A stretch of DNA of 64,000 nucleotides from M3007 sp037445225 (GTDB taxonomy: Bacteria > Bacteroidota > Bacteroidia > Chitinophagales > Saprospiraceae): assembly GCA_037445225.1 (NCBI GenBank), contig JBBIKW010000007.1:114530-178529 (forward strand). Direction: 5' to 3'. The notes under the pieces were generated by a model. It ran no database searches. It was given only the letters and a program-made list of their open reading frames with translations, and was not told the origin of the DNA. The translations under genes and the position numbers were made by a program. Shown here piece by piece: positions 40,474 through 48,648 of the stretch. Each line of letters starts with the position of its first letter. Positions within the stretch are counted from its first letter, which is position 1.

Positions 40474-42665
40474 AGGCCGAGCTCGAGCTGGTTTTTGATG
40501 AGTTGATAGTAAACTCCTCGTCGAGAGGTTAGCTCCTCGTGGGTACCTTGTTCTACAATCTCCCCCTTGTCTAAAACGACAATATTGTCGGCGTAGCGCA
40601 CGGTGCTTAGGCGATGGGCGACGACCACGACCGTCTTACCCTCGAACACTTGCCGTAGGTTCTGCAAAATTAGCCGCTCGTTGTAAGCATCGAGCGCATT
40701 GGTAGCCTCGTCAAAGAAAAAGTAGCGCGGCTTTTTATATACGGCGCGAGCAATGAGGATGCGCTGGCGTTGCCCCTGACTAAGCCCTATGCCGTCAGGG
40801 CCGATACGGGTATTGTAGCTGAGCGGCAAAGACTCGATGAAGGCATGGATATTAGCCACTTTAGCAGCGTAGATCAGTTGGCGCTGGTCGATGCTGTCGA
40901 CTCCTAAAGCGATGTTTCGCGCGATGGTGTCGGAGAACAGAAACCCATCCTGCATGACGGCTCCACACTGTTCTCGCCATAAGACCGGATCGATGTGGTT
41001 GAGGTTGATGTCGCCCAGGCGAATGATGCCCTCCGTAGGAGGATAAAAATTGAGCAGTAGTTTGATGAGCGTTGTTTTACCGCTGCCGCTGGTGCCCACG
41101 ATAGCCGTAACCTTGTGTTCAGGGATGATGAGGTTAATGTTGCGCAACACAAGCGGTTCGTGAGGGCCTCCGTAGCGGAAGCTCACGTTTTCTGCCCACA
41201 GATCGCCATTTTCTGGAAGGGCGGTCACGCGAATGCCCTCGGCTAACTTTTCATCGGGCTTGGAGTGAATTTCGTTCATGCGCTCCAAGCTGATTTTGGC
41301 CTCTTGAGCGACCAATAGAAACTGCACTAAGGACTCCAGCGGCGCATTGGCCTGCCCGATGATGTACTGCACGGCCAACATCATGCCTAAGGTCATGTTG
41401 CCGTCCATCACAGCCGTGGCGGCGATGAAGGAGATGAGGATGTTTTTGCCCTCATTGATGAAAGCTGCGCCGGCGCGCTGCATCTGGTCGGTAGCCAAAT
41501 AATTGACATTTATGCGGAAAAGCCTGGCCTGAATGCGTTCCCAGGCCCACCGCTTCTGGCGCCCGGCGTTGTGCAGCTTGATTTCCTGCATGCCGTTGAT
41601 GATCTGCATCAGGGTACTTTGGTTTTCCGCCATCTGCTCGAATCGCCGATAGTCTAAGGAGCGGCGGCGCTGCATGAAGAGCAATACCCAACCAAAGTAA
41701 AGCAGGGCTGCTGAGAAAAACACCACAAAAATGGTGGAGTTGTAAAAGAGCAGCACGAGACTAAAGATTCCCAAGCTGAACACCGAAAACAGCGTTATCA
41801 GCGACGAGGAGGTCAAAAAGCGCTCGATGCGCTCGTTGTCGTAGATGCGCTGCAGCAAGTCACCCGTCATCTTCGTGTCAAAAAACGACATGGGCAACCG
41901 CATCAGTTTGAGCAAAAAATCGGAGACTAAATTGATATTGACCCGAGTGCCGATGTGCAGCAGTATCCATCCGCGGATAAATTCCACGGCCATCTGGCTA
42001 AAAAAAAGCATCCCCTGCGCCAGCAACACCAAGTAGACGAAGTTGTAGTCGCGCAGCTGGACACCCTTGTCTACCAGCGCTTGCATCAGAAAGGGAAAGG
42101 CCAGCTGGATAATGCTCCCTAACAATAGCCCTAAAAACAGCTGCCACACCAAGCCCTTGTAGGGGCGGATATATTTCCACAGCACTTCTAAGCCTACGCG
42201 CGGGTCGGCTTCTCCCTCGCGTCGGTAAAACTCCGGGGTAGGCTCCAACAGCAAAAGAATGCCCTGGGGTTCCGTCTGATAGACGCCGCTAAACCAGTCG
42301 TTCATGAACTCCTGCTCCGTCAGCTGCAGCTTGCCTATGGCGGGGTCGGCCACGTACACTTTGCCGCGCGCGATCCGGTACACCACGATAAAGTGATTTT
42401 GCTTCCAGTGAGCGATGCAGGGCAAGGGCAGCTCGTGCTGAAGTCGGCTAAAGCTGGTCTTAACGCCCAACGTGCGCAGGCCAATTTTTTCCGCAGCATC
42501 CGCTATGCCCATGAGGGAAGTGCCTTCCCGATCTAAATAAGAGAGTTCGCGTAGGTATTCGAGCGAATAACGGCGTCCGTAGTGATGCGCAATCATGCGC
42601 AAACAAGCCGCGCCACAGTCCGATGCGTCTAATTGTTTGTAAAACGGAAAACTATCCGAGAGCAT
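40470..42665 (-). CDS. C39 peptidase-containing ABC exporter
   Basis: This 731-residue half-transporter cuts a double-glycine leader and exports the peptide. The N-terminal C39 domain has the catalytic Cys17 in YKQLDASDCGAACLRMIAHH, His in NHFIVVYRI and Asp in VYVADPAIGKL. Five to six transmembrane helices occupy about residues 165-430. The ATPase has Walker A GTSGSGKTTLI, signature LSQGQRQRI and Walker B YFFFDEATNALD, all intact. It starts two bases after the ferritin stop and overlaps the HlyD gene. No small GG-leader peptide gene was found nearby, so the cargo is unknown. Confidence 0.93.
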   Translation of the reverse strand: MLSDSFPFYKQLDASDCGAACLRMIAHHYGRRYSLEYLRELSYLDREGTSLMGIADAAEKIGLRTLGVKTSFSRLQHELPLPCIAHWKQNHFIVVYRIARGKVYVADPAIGKLQLTEQEFMNDWFSGVYQTEPQGILLLLEPTPEFYRREGEADPRVGLEVLWKYIRPYKGLVWQLFLGLLLGSIIQLAFPFLMQALVDKGVQLRDYNFVYLVLLAQGMLFFSQMAVEFIRGWILLHIGTRVNINLVSDFLLKLMRLPMSFFDTKMTGDLLQRIYDNERIERFLTSSSLITLFSVFSLGIFSLVLLFYNSTIFVVFFSAALLYFGWVLLFMQRRRSLDYRRFEQMAENQSTLMQIINGMQEIKLHNAGRQKRWAWERIQARLFRINVNYLATDQMQRAGAAFINEGKNILISFIAATAVMDGNMTLGMMLAVQYIIGQANAPLESLVQFLLVAQEAKISLERMNEIHSKPDEKLAEGIRVTALPENGDLWAENVSFRYGGPHEPLVLRNINLIIPEHKVTAIVGTSGSGKTTLIKLLLNFYPPTEGIIRLGDINLNHIDPVLWREQCGAVMQDGFLFSDTIARNIALGVDSIDQRQLIYAAKVANIHAFIESLPLSYNTRIGPDGIGLSQGQRQRILIARAVYKKPRYFFFDEATNALDAYNERLILQNLRQVFEGKTVVVVAHRLSTVRYADNIVVLDKGEIVEQGTHEELTSRRGVYYQLIKNQLELGL

Positions 42666-42667
42666 GA

Positions 42668-43168
42668 TCAGGGCTCCTCGTTGATCTTCTTAAACTGCTT
42701 ATCTAAGTAGAAGAGATGACGCGGTTCGTGCCCCATGCGTTCGATAAGTACCAGAATATCGCTCACTTTTCGCTCTGCTTCTTGTTGCTCCAAGATGAAC
42801 GCTTGCAAAAAGAAGTAAGTGGCGTGCTCTCCATTTTGCAAGCACCAGCTGGCCAGCTCGTTGATAGCGCGGCTCACGCTGCACTCTAAGTCGTAAACCG
42901 TTCGAAAGGCGTCCAACACGCTTTTGAACTCCTGTTTCGGTTTGTCCAACTTGTGCTCCAAGTGGGCCCAACCGCCGTTCTCGTTGATGTACTTGTATAT
43001 CTGGAGCATATGCTCGCGCTCTTCCTCCGCGCTCTTGTAGAAGTATTGCGCTATGTTGGGCAGACTCTCGCGCTCAGCCCAAGTAGCCATAGCCAGGTAT
43101 GCATTGGAAGCAAACGCTTCTTTCTGTATTTGTGCGTTGAGTTTCTCTTGAACAGCAGCAGATAACAT
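42668..43168 (-). CDS. Ferritin
   Basis: This 166-residue four-helix iron-storage protein oxidises Fe(II) at a di-iron centre. Ligand-bearing segments are QIQKEAFASNAYLAMATW (Glu17), KSAEEEREHMLQIYKYI, YDLECSVSRAINEL and FLQAFILEQQEAERKVSDIL. Length and motifs match bacterial FtnA. ATG 43168 is chosen; the upstream frame to 43375 contains a promoter-like box and no ferritin sequence. Its stop is two bases before the C39/ABC start, an unusual arrangement suggesting co-transcription with the exporter. Confidence 0.92.
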   Translation of the reverse strand: MLSAAVQEKLNAQIQKEAFASNAYLAMATWAERESLPNIAQYFYKSAEEEREHMLQIYKYINENGGWAHLEHKLDKPKQEFKSVLDAFRTVYDLECSVSRAINELASWCLQNGEHATYFFLQAFILEQQEAERKVSDILVLIERMGHEPRHLFYLDKQFKKINEEP

Positions 43169-43194
43169 AGCAGATGCATTTTTTGATGTTGAGA

Positions 43195-43202
43195 CAAAGG
43201 AA
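43195..43202 (-). promoter_or_regulatory. Promoter-like box (TTCCTTTG) before ferritin
   Basis: TTCCTTTG on the minus strand differs from TAnnTTTG by one base. It lies 26 bases before ATG 43168 and could drive the ferritin-exporter operon. Confidence 0.35.
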
Positions 43203-43727
43203 AGCTGTTTTTCGCTCAGAAAAAAATTCTGCCCGATGTCAAAGCATGCAATACTCCTCTGAGATCCATAAGGGCATATGAGTAATTTCTCGACAGCTCT
43301 TATTGGGGTAATCGCACCTGCGGCTCTGAGCATACGCTCAAAAACAGCTCGAACGGGTAGAGAAATCCCAAGCACAAGGGTACGTTTTGACGAGGCCTTC
43401 CTATCCCTCGCAAAACGACACTACCTACAAACCTCTGTTTACCAGTTACGTGTGAAAAAATCGTCCTCGTTTTGGCACCGTAGGAGGCCAACCGTTTTTC
43501 AAATAGCTCCAGACGGGTACAACCGGATAGCGTTGGCTAAGATGAGGCCCGGCCGACACGGGCATGCAGATCGCCGTCACAGCCGGTACCCAACACGCCT
43601 GAGAACAGGGCATGGGCGGGCCGGCTCCCTCTTATAGCGGCGGTGCAGCCCTACTTTTGCGATAGTAGCCTCAACAGGTCAGACCCGCCTGCTGTGAGGG
43701 CCCTGTGACTACCCTGGAGCTGTGCCT
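43203..43727. other. Non-coding/decayed stretch upstream of the recombinase remnant
   Basis: No protein here matches a family. The one longer plus-strand frame (43278-43637) has a low-complexity Arg/His-rich C-terminus and no start context. The right part (from about 43500) turns GC-rich and may be eroded 5' sequence of the recombinase remnant that follows. Confidence 0.4.
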
Positions 43728-44090
43728 GACCTTGCAGCGGTACAGCTGAGTTTCGCGAGTTCATGCGGCAGTACGACGACGCTGAGCCCACTTAATTGAC
43801 CCAGGAGCACATCGACCATTATCTGATATCGGATGCACCCGGTGCGCGACCAGAAATGCAGCGCCTCGCACCAAAGCCAGGTGAGGAGCGCCAACGAGAT
43901 GCTCCATAGCAGCGCAGTCGAGCCAGGACACAAGGCAGAGAACCTGTTCCCGCCTCAACTGCTGTAACAGCAGCCGAAAAGGTGCCTGCAGGAGGAAGCA
44001 GAGGCGCTGTTGCGGTCGGTGGACAACCGCAAGCACCGTTGCCTTTGGACGGGCTGCGCCTTAGCGAAGCGGAGCACGTAGGAGGCCTTC
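43728..44090 (+). pseudogene. Decayed tyrosine recombinase/integrase fragment
   Basis: Reading through several frameshifts gives the order expected of the N-terminal SAM-like domain and the first part of the catalytic domain. EFREFMRQYDDAEPT (43748) runs to a stop, then LTQEHIDHYLIS (43796). Next, in another frame, come SASHQSQVRSANEML and then QPKRCLQEEAEALLRSVDNRKHRCL. GLRLSE, at 44051-44068 in a third frame, is box I with the first catalytic Arg. No box II (HxxR...Y) follows, since the sequence turns AT-rich after about 44095. So the gene is broken by stops and shifts and truncated after box I. Identification is by motif order only. Confidence 0.6.
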
Positions 44091-44329
44091 TCTCGAAAAA
44101 AAGTAACTATTTATTGCAACAACCCGTTTGAGTTTGAGCAGCAATTTTGCCTAAAGCATAGCCGGGTGATTTTTTACCACTTTCGGCTCACATCCGAACA
44201 AGCAAATCAATTTTGGTAAAGGTTTAGGTGTTTGAGTGGATTATCCAAACCTACAGCTTCTACCTTTTTTTGCCCTAAAAGCTCAATAGACCATTGTATT
44301 GGGTTTCTTTTTAACTTTCAGAAGTATGT

Positions 44330-44337
44330 TACCTTTG
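44330..44337 (+). promoter_or_regulatory. -7 element (TACCTTTG) before the IS66 remnant
   Basis: TACCTTTG lies 13 bases before ATG 44351. It may transcribe the IS66 remnant and the channel-like gene downstream. Confidence 0.45.
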
Positions 44338-44350
44338 TAAAAAGGTTGAG

Positions 44351-44680
44351 ATGAAACTGCCTTCTGCCATAGAAGAGTGCTATGCGCTGATCAACCCATT
44401 GTTGGGAACCATTGCCCTGTTGCAAAACAAGGTGTCGGGATTTGATCGTCAGCTCAACCCAAACAGCCGCAACAGCCACCGTCCGCCATCTTCCGATGGC
44501 TTGAAAAAGAAGCGGAAAGCGATATTGGCTTTCGCCCGGCACAGGTGCGTCCCTTTTACCAACAATCTGGCGGAGCGAGATATTCGTCCTGACAAGACCA
44601 AATTAAGGGTGGCCGGCTGTTTCCATACGCTGAAAGGTGCACAAGTGTATGCCAGAATTAATAGGCTCGCGACAACCTGA
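44351..44680 (+). pseudogene. Internally deleted IS66-family transposase
   Basis: The 109-codon frame joins two separated parts of IS66 TnpC. The N-terminal part has NPNSRNSHRPPSSDGLKKKR, the conserved Asn/Ser/Pro stretch before the zinc finger. The C-terminal part has PFTNNLAERDIRPDKTKL and VAGCFHTLKGAQVYARI, which contains the last catalytic Glu region (AERD). The normal protein is over 450 residues; the middle, with the zinc finger and both catalytic Asp residues, is gone while the reading frame is kept. It cannot be an active transposase. It follows the decayed recombinase by about 260 bp. Confidence 0.8.
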
Positions 44681-44702
44681 ATAGCTACATCATAAAGAAC
44701 AA

Positions 44703-45059
44703 GTGAAATTAGAAAACCGCAGACAGAAAGTAACACCTTTGCCCAAATTCTTTATCAGACTTGGGCGTTATGGGTTATTTGCTTTTGGCTTAGTTGTCTT
44801 TTCCGTTTTGATCGGGACCGTTGGTTATCATCATTTTGGAGAGATTCCTTGGCTTGACAGTTTTCACATGGCCTGTATGATTCTAACAGGTATGGGGCCC
44901 GTCGTAGAGATGACTTCACCAGCAGCAAAACTATTTTCATCATTTTATGCTTTATATAGCGGAGTTGCATTTTTAAGCATAACAGCAGTTTTCTTTGCAC
45001 CAATCATTCATAGACTTTTACATATCCTACATGTTGAACAAGAGGACAATGAAAACTAA
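44703..45059 (+). CDS. Two-helix ion-channel-like membrane protein
   Basis: This 118-residue protein has hydrophobic segments at about residues 24-46 (YGLFAFGLVVFSVLIGTVGY) and 83-107 (FYALYSGVAFLSITAVFFAP). Between them lies a pore-loop-like stretch, DSFHMACMILTGMGPVVEMT. The arrangement recalls potassium-channel pore domains, but the filter reads TGMGP rather than TVGYG, so selectivity is unclear. Similar small proteins occur across Bacteroidota as uncharacterised membrane proteins. GTG 44703 is the best start. The gene is visibly more AT-rich than its neighbours and is enclosed by insertion-sequence remains, which suggests transfer. Confidence 0.72.
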   Translation: MKLENRRQKVTPLPKFFIRLGRYGLFAFGLVVFSVLIGTVGYHHFGEIPWLDSFHMACMILTGMGPVVEMTSPAAKLFSSFYALYSGVAFLSITAVFFAPIIHRLLHILHVEQEDNEN

Positions 45060-45124
45060 CAGACAGTAGAGTCGTTTTACAATAACTAACCTTGTCTATC
45101 CATTTTCTGGTCGTGGTATCAACC

Positions 45125-45525
45125 TGTGCATAGCAAATTGAAAGCGACGTGATTGATGAAAAGAGCAATGATGGCGTCATGCATTAAAGTGCTCTCTGTA
45201 AAACAGATGGTTCGTCGGTCGAGGCGTCTGATGCGGGTTCGGAAGTTGAGATTTTTTCATTCGATTTTCTGGGTGTTGGCTTTTCCGATGATCACTTTGC
45301 TGGGTTTGAGGCAGCGCGGATAAGCGCCCCAGTCGTCGAAGAACCACTTTCTGGCTTTGACTCGATGGCGTTTGAGCAGTTGAAGCAGTTTGCGAAAAAA
45401 GTAGCGTCCGTTCGCTGCCCGAAAACAAATGCCATCACTTCGCCGCTGTCGTGGTCAATCAAATACCAAGTCCAGCGCGGGCGGCTTTTGCGCCCTACAA
45501 ACGACCAAAATTCGTCGCTTTCGGC
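45125..45525 (-). pseudogene. IS1-family InsB-like transposase, disrupted
   Basis: Minus-strand reading gives DEFWSFVGRKSRPRWTWYLI and then VMAFVFGQRTDATFF. A frame change follows at a T6 run (plus-strand A6 at 45395-45400). After it come RKLLQLLKRHRVKARKWFFD and KANTQKIE. A TGA stop falls at 45257-45259 where IS1 has a coding residue, followed by KNLNFRTRIRRLDRRTICF and TLMHDAIIALFI. These match the IS1 DDE transposase order. Two lesions make it non-functional. Confidence 0.75.
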
Positions 45526-45886
45526 GCGTTTTATCCTTAACTCTCAGCCGTTTGCGACGCTTGCACTGGAAGATAGCCGGGTTAACCTGGTAGCGGTTTC
45601 GACTTTTTTTAATCGTCCGAAGCATGGCGGATTTGCCCACTTTCAGCACCCGAACTGCGTCGGCCACTTCGCTGCCGTTATTGGACATCTGCAAAACCCG
45701 CTCTTTGACCTCTGGTTTCGACACCTCGTAGGTGTAGTGCAGTTGAAAGGTTTTTCCGCAGGACTTGCAACGGCAGCGCTGCGCGTCAGACTTGCTTTTG
45801 CCCATTTTTACAACCTTTTCGGACTCCCTGCACTGCCGACGTTGGACTACATAAACCGCTCTTTGACGTAAATTTACACTAAACAC
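45455..45886 (-). CDS. IS1-family InsA-like protein
   Basis: The 143-codon frame has the IS1 InsA layout. A zinc-finger segment (RCRCKSCGKTFQLHYTY) is followed by a helix-turn-helix region (KERVLQMSNNGSEVADAVRV then LKVGKSAMLRTIKKS). In IS1, InsA binds the ends and the InsAB fusion made by a -1 frameshift is the transposase. Here InsB motifs begin in the -1 frame relative to this one near a GATAAAACG stretch. The last 30 codons of this frame are probably not native InsA. Whether it is expressed is unknown. Confidence 0.7.
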   Translation of the reverse strand: MFSVNLRQRAVYVVQRRQCRESEKVVKMGKSKSDAQRCRCKSCGKTFQLHYTYEVSKPEVKERVLQMSNNGSEVADAVRVLKVGKSAMLRTIKKSRNRYQVNPAIFQCKRRKRLRVKDKTRRKRRILVVCRAQKPPALDLVFD

Positions 45887-45931
45887 ACTTTGAAACCACG
45901 ACCAGATTGTTTTTACCTTCTTGCTTTTAAG

Positions 45932-47044
45932 TCAGAGAGATTCCTTTATTGCCTGAAGGTATTGCGGCAAAACGACGCGCTCCGAAAAGCGCTGAACAAC
46001 CCGCTGCCGAGCAGCCTGCCCTATTTTTATGCGCAGGTCGAGGGGTAGGGCTACTATGGAAAGCATGGCTTGTACTAGTGCCCGTATATTCCGGGCGGGT
46101 ACGAGAAAGCCCGTTTGGCCGGGAACGACGATTTCGCGACATCCGGGCGTATCGGTTGCCAGCACCACTTTTTCCATACACATGGCTTCTAAGAGTGCGC
46201 GCGGCATGCCTTCGCGGTAATAAGTCGGCAGCACCACGACGTCGGCATCCGCTATATGTGGGCGCACGTCGTCGACCGCTCCGAAATATTCCACCGCGCC
46301 ATCTTTCCGCCACCGCTCGATCTCTAAATGCGGAATAGAGGCAGGATTACCGGGATCGGGAGCACCCACTATGCGAAAAATCGCTCGGTTGTCGACAGCG
46401 CGAACTGCCTGGGCGGCCTCTGCAAACAGCCGAACGCCCTTAGTCTTTAGCAAGCGCCCACAATACAGAAATACGACCTCTTGACGGCGAGAGGGCGCAA
46501 CGGGCGAGAAAAGACGGTCGTCGATGCCCGGCCCAGGCACCAAGCGAACTTGTGCTTGGGAAAGGACGCGCCCTGCTACCAACTCGCGAAGGTCGTCGCT
46601 GTTGAGCACCAGAACGCTCCGCGCACCCCTGAGGGCCCAACGAAAAAGCGGTTGCCCTAACACGCGCCAGCGCCACGCATAGGTCCCCAAATGACCCAAA
46701 CCTTCCACAACCGAAACATACGGTATGCCCATCCTCCGCGCAGCAACTCCTCCTAACAAGAGCGCGGGAGTGGTGAAGAACAAACACAGGGCCGGCTGCT
46801 CCTCTGTGAGCAGGCGCCCTAACTCCATTGCCGCCAACGGCAACCGCACTGCTAACGGCGAGCTCCGTCGCAAATACCGGAGCCGGTAGAAGGGCGCCGC
46901 TAAACGGTCAGCAAAACCGTCCTCTCCCCCTGCCAAAACTACTTCATAGCCCGCCTGCTGCACCGCCGACACCAACCCCCGCCGATAGTTCCAGAAATTC
47001 CAGGCGCTATTGGCCACAAAAAGGACCTTTTTCGGCGACGGCAT
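45932..47044 (-). CDS. GT4 glycosyltransferase
   Basis: This 370-residue GT-B enzyme begins KKVLFVANSAWNFWNYRRGL, the form typical of lipopolysaccharide and capsule GT4 enzymes. VLVLNSDDLRELV marks the end of the N-terminal domain. In the C-terminal domain are FLYCGRLLKTKGVRLFAEAA and VDDVRPHIADADVVVLPTYY. The donor-binding EGMPRALLEAMCMEKVVLAT carries the E-x7-E motif region. ATG 47044 is clear. It is preceded by the DUF433 gene and lies next to the IS1 element. manC is 0.4 kb upstream, so the donor could be GDP-mannose, but this is not shown. Confidence 0.88.
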   Translation of the reverse strand: MPSPKKVLFVANSAWNFWNYRRGLVSAVQQAGYEVVLAGGEDGFADRLAAPFYRLRYLRRSSPLAVRLPLAAMELGRLLTEEQPALCLFFTTPALLLGGVAARRMGIPYVSVVEGLGHLGTYAWRWRVLGQPLFRWALRGARSVLVLNSDDLRELVAGRVLSQAQVRLVPGPGIDDRLFSPVAPSRRQEVVFLYCGRLLKTKGVRLFAEAAQAVRAVDNRAIFRIVGAPDPGNPASIPHLEIERWRKDGAVEYFGAVDDVRPHIADADVVVLPTYYREGMPRALLEAMCMEKVVLATDTPGCREIVVPGQTGFLVPARNIRALVQAMLSIVALPLDLRIKIGQAARQRVVQRFSERVVLPQYLQAIKESL

Positions 47045-47077
47045 GACGTCACGGCGCGTAAGGCAGAGCGTTTTAGG

Positions 47078-47341
47078 CTATCGAGCACCCGAGGAGGGCA
47101 TCGACCCGGGGCCACCTGCCATAGCTGCAATCTGCTCAATGGTGTATCGACGACAATACAAGTCGTACACCTCCAAGGCCTGGTCGCGCGTGATGGAGGG
47201 AAACTCTTGGAGAAATTCCGAGACACTCACGCCAATGCGGATGTAATCGAAAAACGTCTCGACGCGCACGCGCGTCCCGCTAAATACAGGAGCTCCCTTC
47301 TGGATTTCGGGGTGTACGGTGACGGAAGTACACGGTTTCAC
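47078..47341 (-). CDS. DUF433 family protein (VapB-type antitoxin-like)
   Basis: This 87-residue protein matches DUF433: SVTVHPEIQKGAPVFSGTRV near the N-terminus, then IGVSVSEFLQEFPSITRDQA and a C-terminal helix. DUF433 proteins are often antitoxins paired with a downstream DUF5615 PIN-like nuclease. Here the next gene on the strand is a glycosyltransferase, so no partner is present. The C-terminal extension (MAGGPGSMPSSGAR) is not typical. Start codon at 47341. It lies between manC and GT4 and may be a remnant or an orphan regulator. Confidence 0.75.
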   Translation of the reverse strand: MKPCTSVTVHPEIQKGAPVFSGTRVRVETFFDYIRIGVSVSEFLQEFPSITRDQALEVYDLYCRRYTIEQIAAMAGGPGSMPSSGAR

Positions 47342-47482
47342 GACTGCTGCCTACGGTTTAGTGATCGGATAAACATCGGCATGGGTACAATGCGGTCCAA
47401 GAGATTAAAAAAAATCGATGGGGCTAATGTAAGCAACCTTTTTAAGACAGTAGGCACACGTCTAAAAAAAAAATTTATTGCC

Positions 47483-48568
47483 CTACAAGAAGTGCTCCCC
47501 AAATTTGTGCTCTACGTCCGCGCGCACCTGCTTGATGGCCTGTTCTTCGGATTTGGGCCATATCAACAAGACATCTCCTTCGTCCACGACGATGTAATCC
47601 TTTAAGCCGCGCAGTACCAATAATTTGCCCTTAGGCATCCGGACAAACGAGTCTCGAACATCGTACAGCAAAGCCGTTGTGCTTTGCACTACATTTTCAT
47701 CGCTATCCTTGCCCAGCTCTTGGTGCAGGCTGGCCCATGTGCCCAAGTCGGACCAACCAAAGTCTGCCGGCAAAGTAAACACATTGGGCGCCTTCTCTAA
47801 GATCGCGATATCGACCGATACCTTCCGCGTCGTAGGATAGTGCTCGGCCAAGAACGCCGCCTCCGAAGGCGTATTATAGTGCGGTCTTCCCTGCGCTAAA
47901 AGCGCATAAATGTCGGGAGCCAATTGTTCAAAAGCGCTTAGAATGGAAGGGAGGCTCCAGATGAAGATGCCCGCATTCCAGAGGTATTGCCCCGATTGGA
48001 CGAAGCGCTGCGCCGTTTCCAAGTTGGGTTTTTCGGTAAATCGCTCGACGCGATAGATGTTGCCTTCGACCGGTGCACCTAGCTGGATGTAGCCGTAGCC
48101 CGTGTCGGGACGGGTAGGTTGAATGCCCAAGGTTAGAAGGGCGTCGTATTGCGCGGCAAAAGCAACGGCTTGCTGTAATAGGGCGATGAAGCGCTCAGGT
48201 TGGAGGACCATGTGGTCCGAAGGTGCCACTACTAAGGTCGCCTGCGGATGCAGCTGAGCCAACTTAAAGGCCGTGTAAGCGACGCAAGGCGCCGTATCGT
48301 TTCGGGTAGGCTCTCCTAAGATTTGATGAGGCGACAGCTCGGGAAGTTCCTGAGCCACTAAGTCCACGTAGGCAGCGTTGGTCACTACCACGATGTTTGA
48401 CGCAGGGCATAGCGCCAAGAAGCGCTCGAAGGTGAGGCGCAGGAGGCTTTTTCCTACGTTTAGAATGTCTAAAAATTGCTTGGGTCGGTTTTGGCGACTA
48501 CCTGGCCAAAAGCGGCTACCCACTCCGCCGGCCATGATGGCTACGTAGACATCGCTCTGGTGCTGCAT
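47483..48568 (-). CDS. manC: Mannose-1-phosphate guanylyltransferase
   Basis: This 361-residue nucleotidyltransferase makes GDP-mannose from GTP and mannose-1-phosphate. The NTP-binding motif AIMAGGVGSRFWPGSR (residues 10-25) precedes NRPKQFLDIL. VVAPSDHMVL, the FTEKPNLETAQRF segment and GIFIWSLPSIL are typical, and DFGWSDLGTWASL is diagnostic of the family. No C-terminal isomerase domain is present. ATG 48568 (MQHQSDVY) is chosen over the in-frame start at 48607. It supplies GDP-mannose for surface glycans and may serve the neighbouring GT4 enzyme. Confidence 0.93.
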   Translation of the reverse strand: MQHQSDVYVAIMAGGVGSRFWPGSRQNRPKQFLDILNVGKSLLRLTFERFLALCPASNIVVVTNAAYVDLVAQELPELSPHQILGEPTRNDTAPCVAYTAFKLAQLHPQATLVVAPSDHMVLQPERFIALLQQAVAFAAQYDALLTLGIQPTRPDTGYGYIQLGAPVEGNIYRVERFTEKPNLETAQRFVQSGQYLWNAGIFIWSLPSILSAFEQLAPDIYALLAQGRPHYNTPSEAAFLAEHYPTTRKVSVDIAILEKAPNVFTLPADFGWSDLGTWASLHQELGKDSDENVVQSTTALLYDVRDSFVRMPKGKLLVLRGLKDYIVVDEGDVLLIWPKSEEQAIKQVRADVEHKFGEHFL

Positions 48569-48648
48569 GACGTGTGCGCGTGTTGTTTGGGCGTCAAAAT
48601 TGGGCACAATTCCACAATGTCCCTGCTCTTAAACACTAAAGTCTGGGT

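Larger units (their letters stand above)
45106..45906 (-). mobile_element. Degenerate IS1-family insertion sequence
   Basis: The 801-bp element is bounded by imperfect inverted repeats: TCTGGTCGTGGTATCAA at 45106-45122, and TTGAAACCACGACCAGA at 45890-45906 on the plus strand, which reads TCTGGTCGTGGTTTCAA on the minus strand (16 of 17 match). It encodes InsA- and InsB-like frames on the minus strand. Size fits IS1 (about 770 bp). No clear target-site duplication was seen in the flanks. Confidence 0.8.

Noticed and set aside
43278..43637. A 119-codon plus-strand open frame upstream of the recombinase remnant
   Set aside because: The translation is Arg/His-rich without any family motif and is probably eroded sequence.
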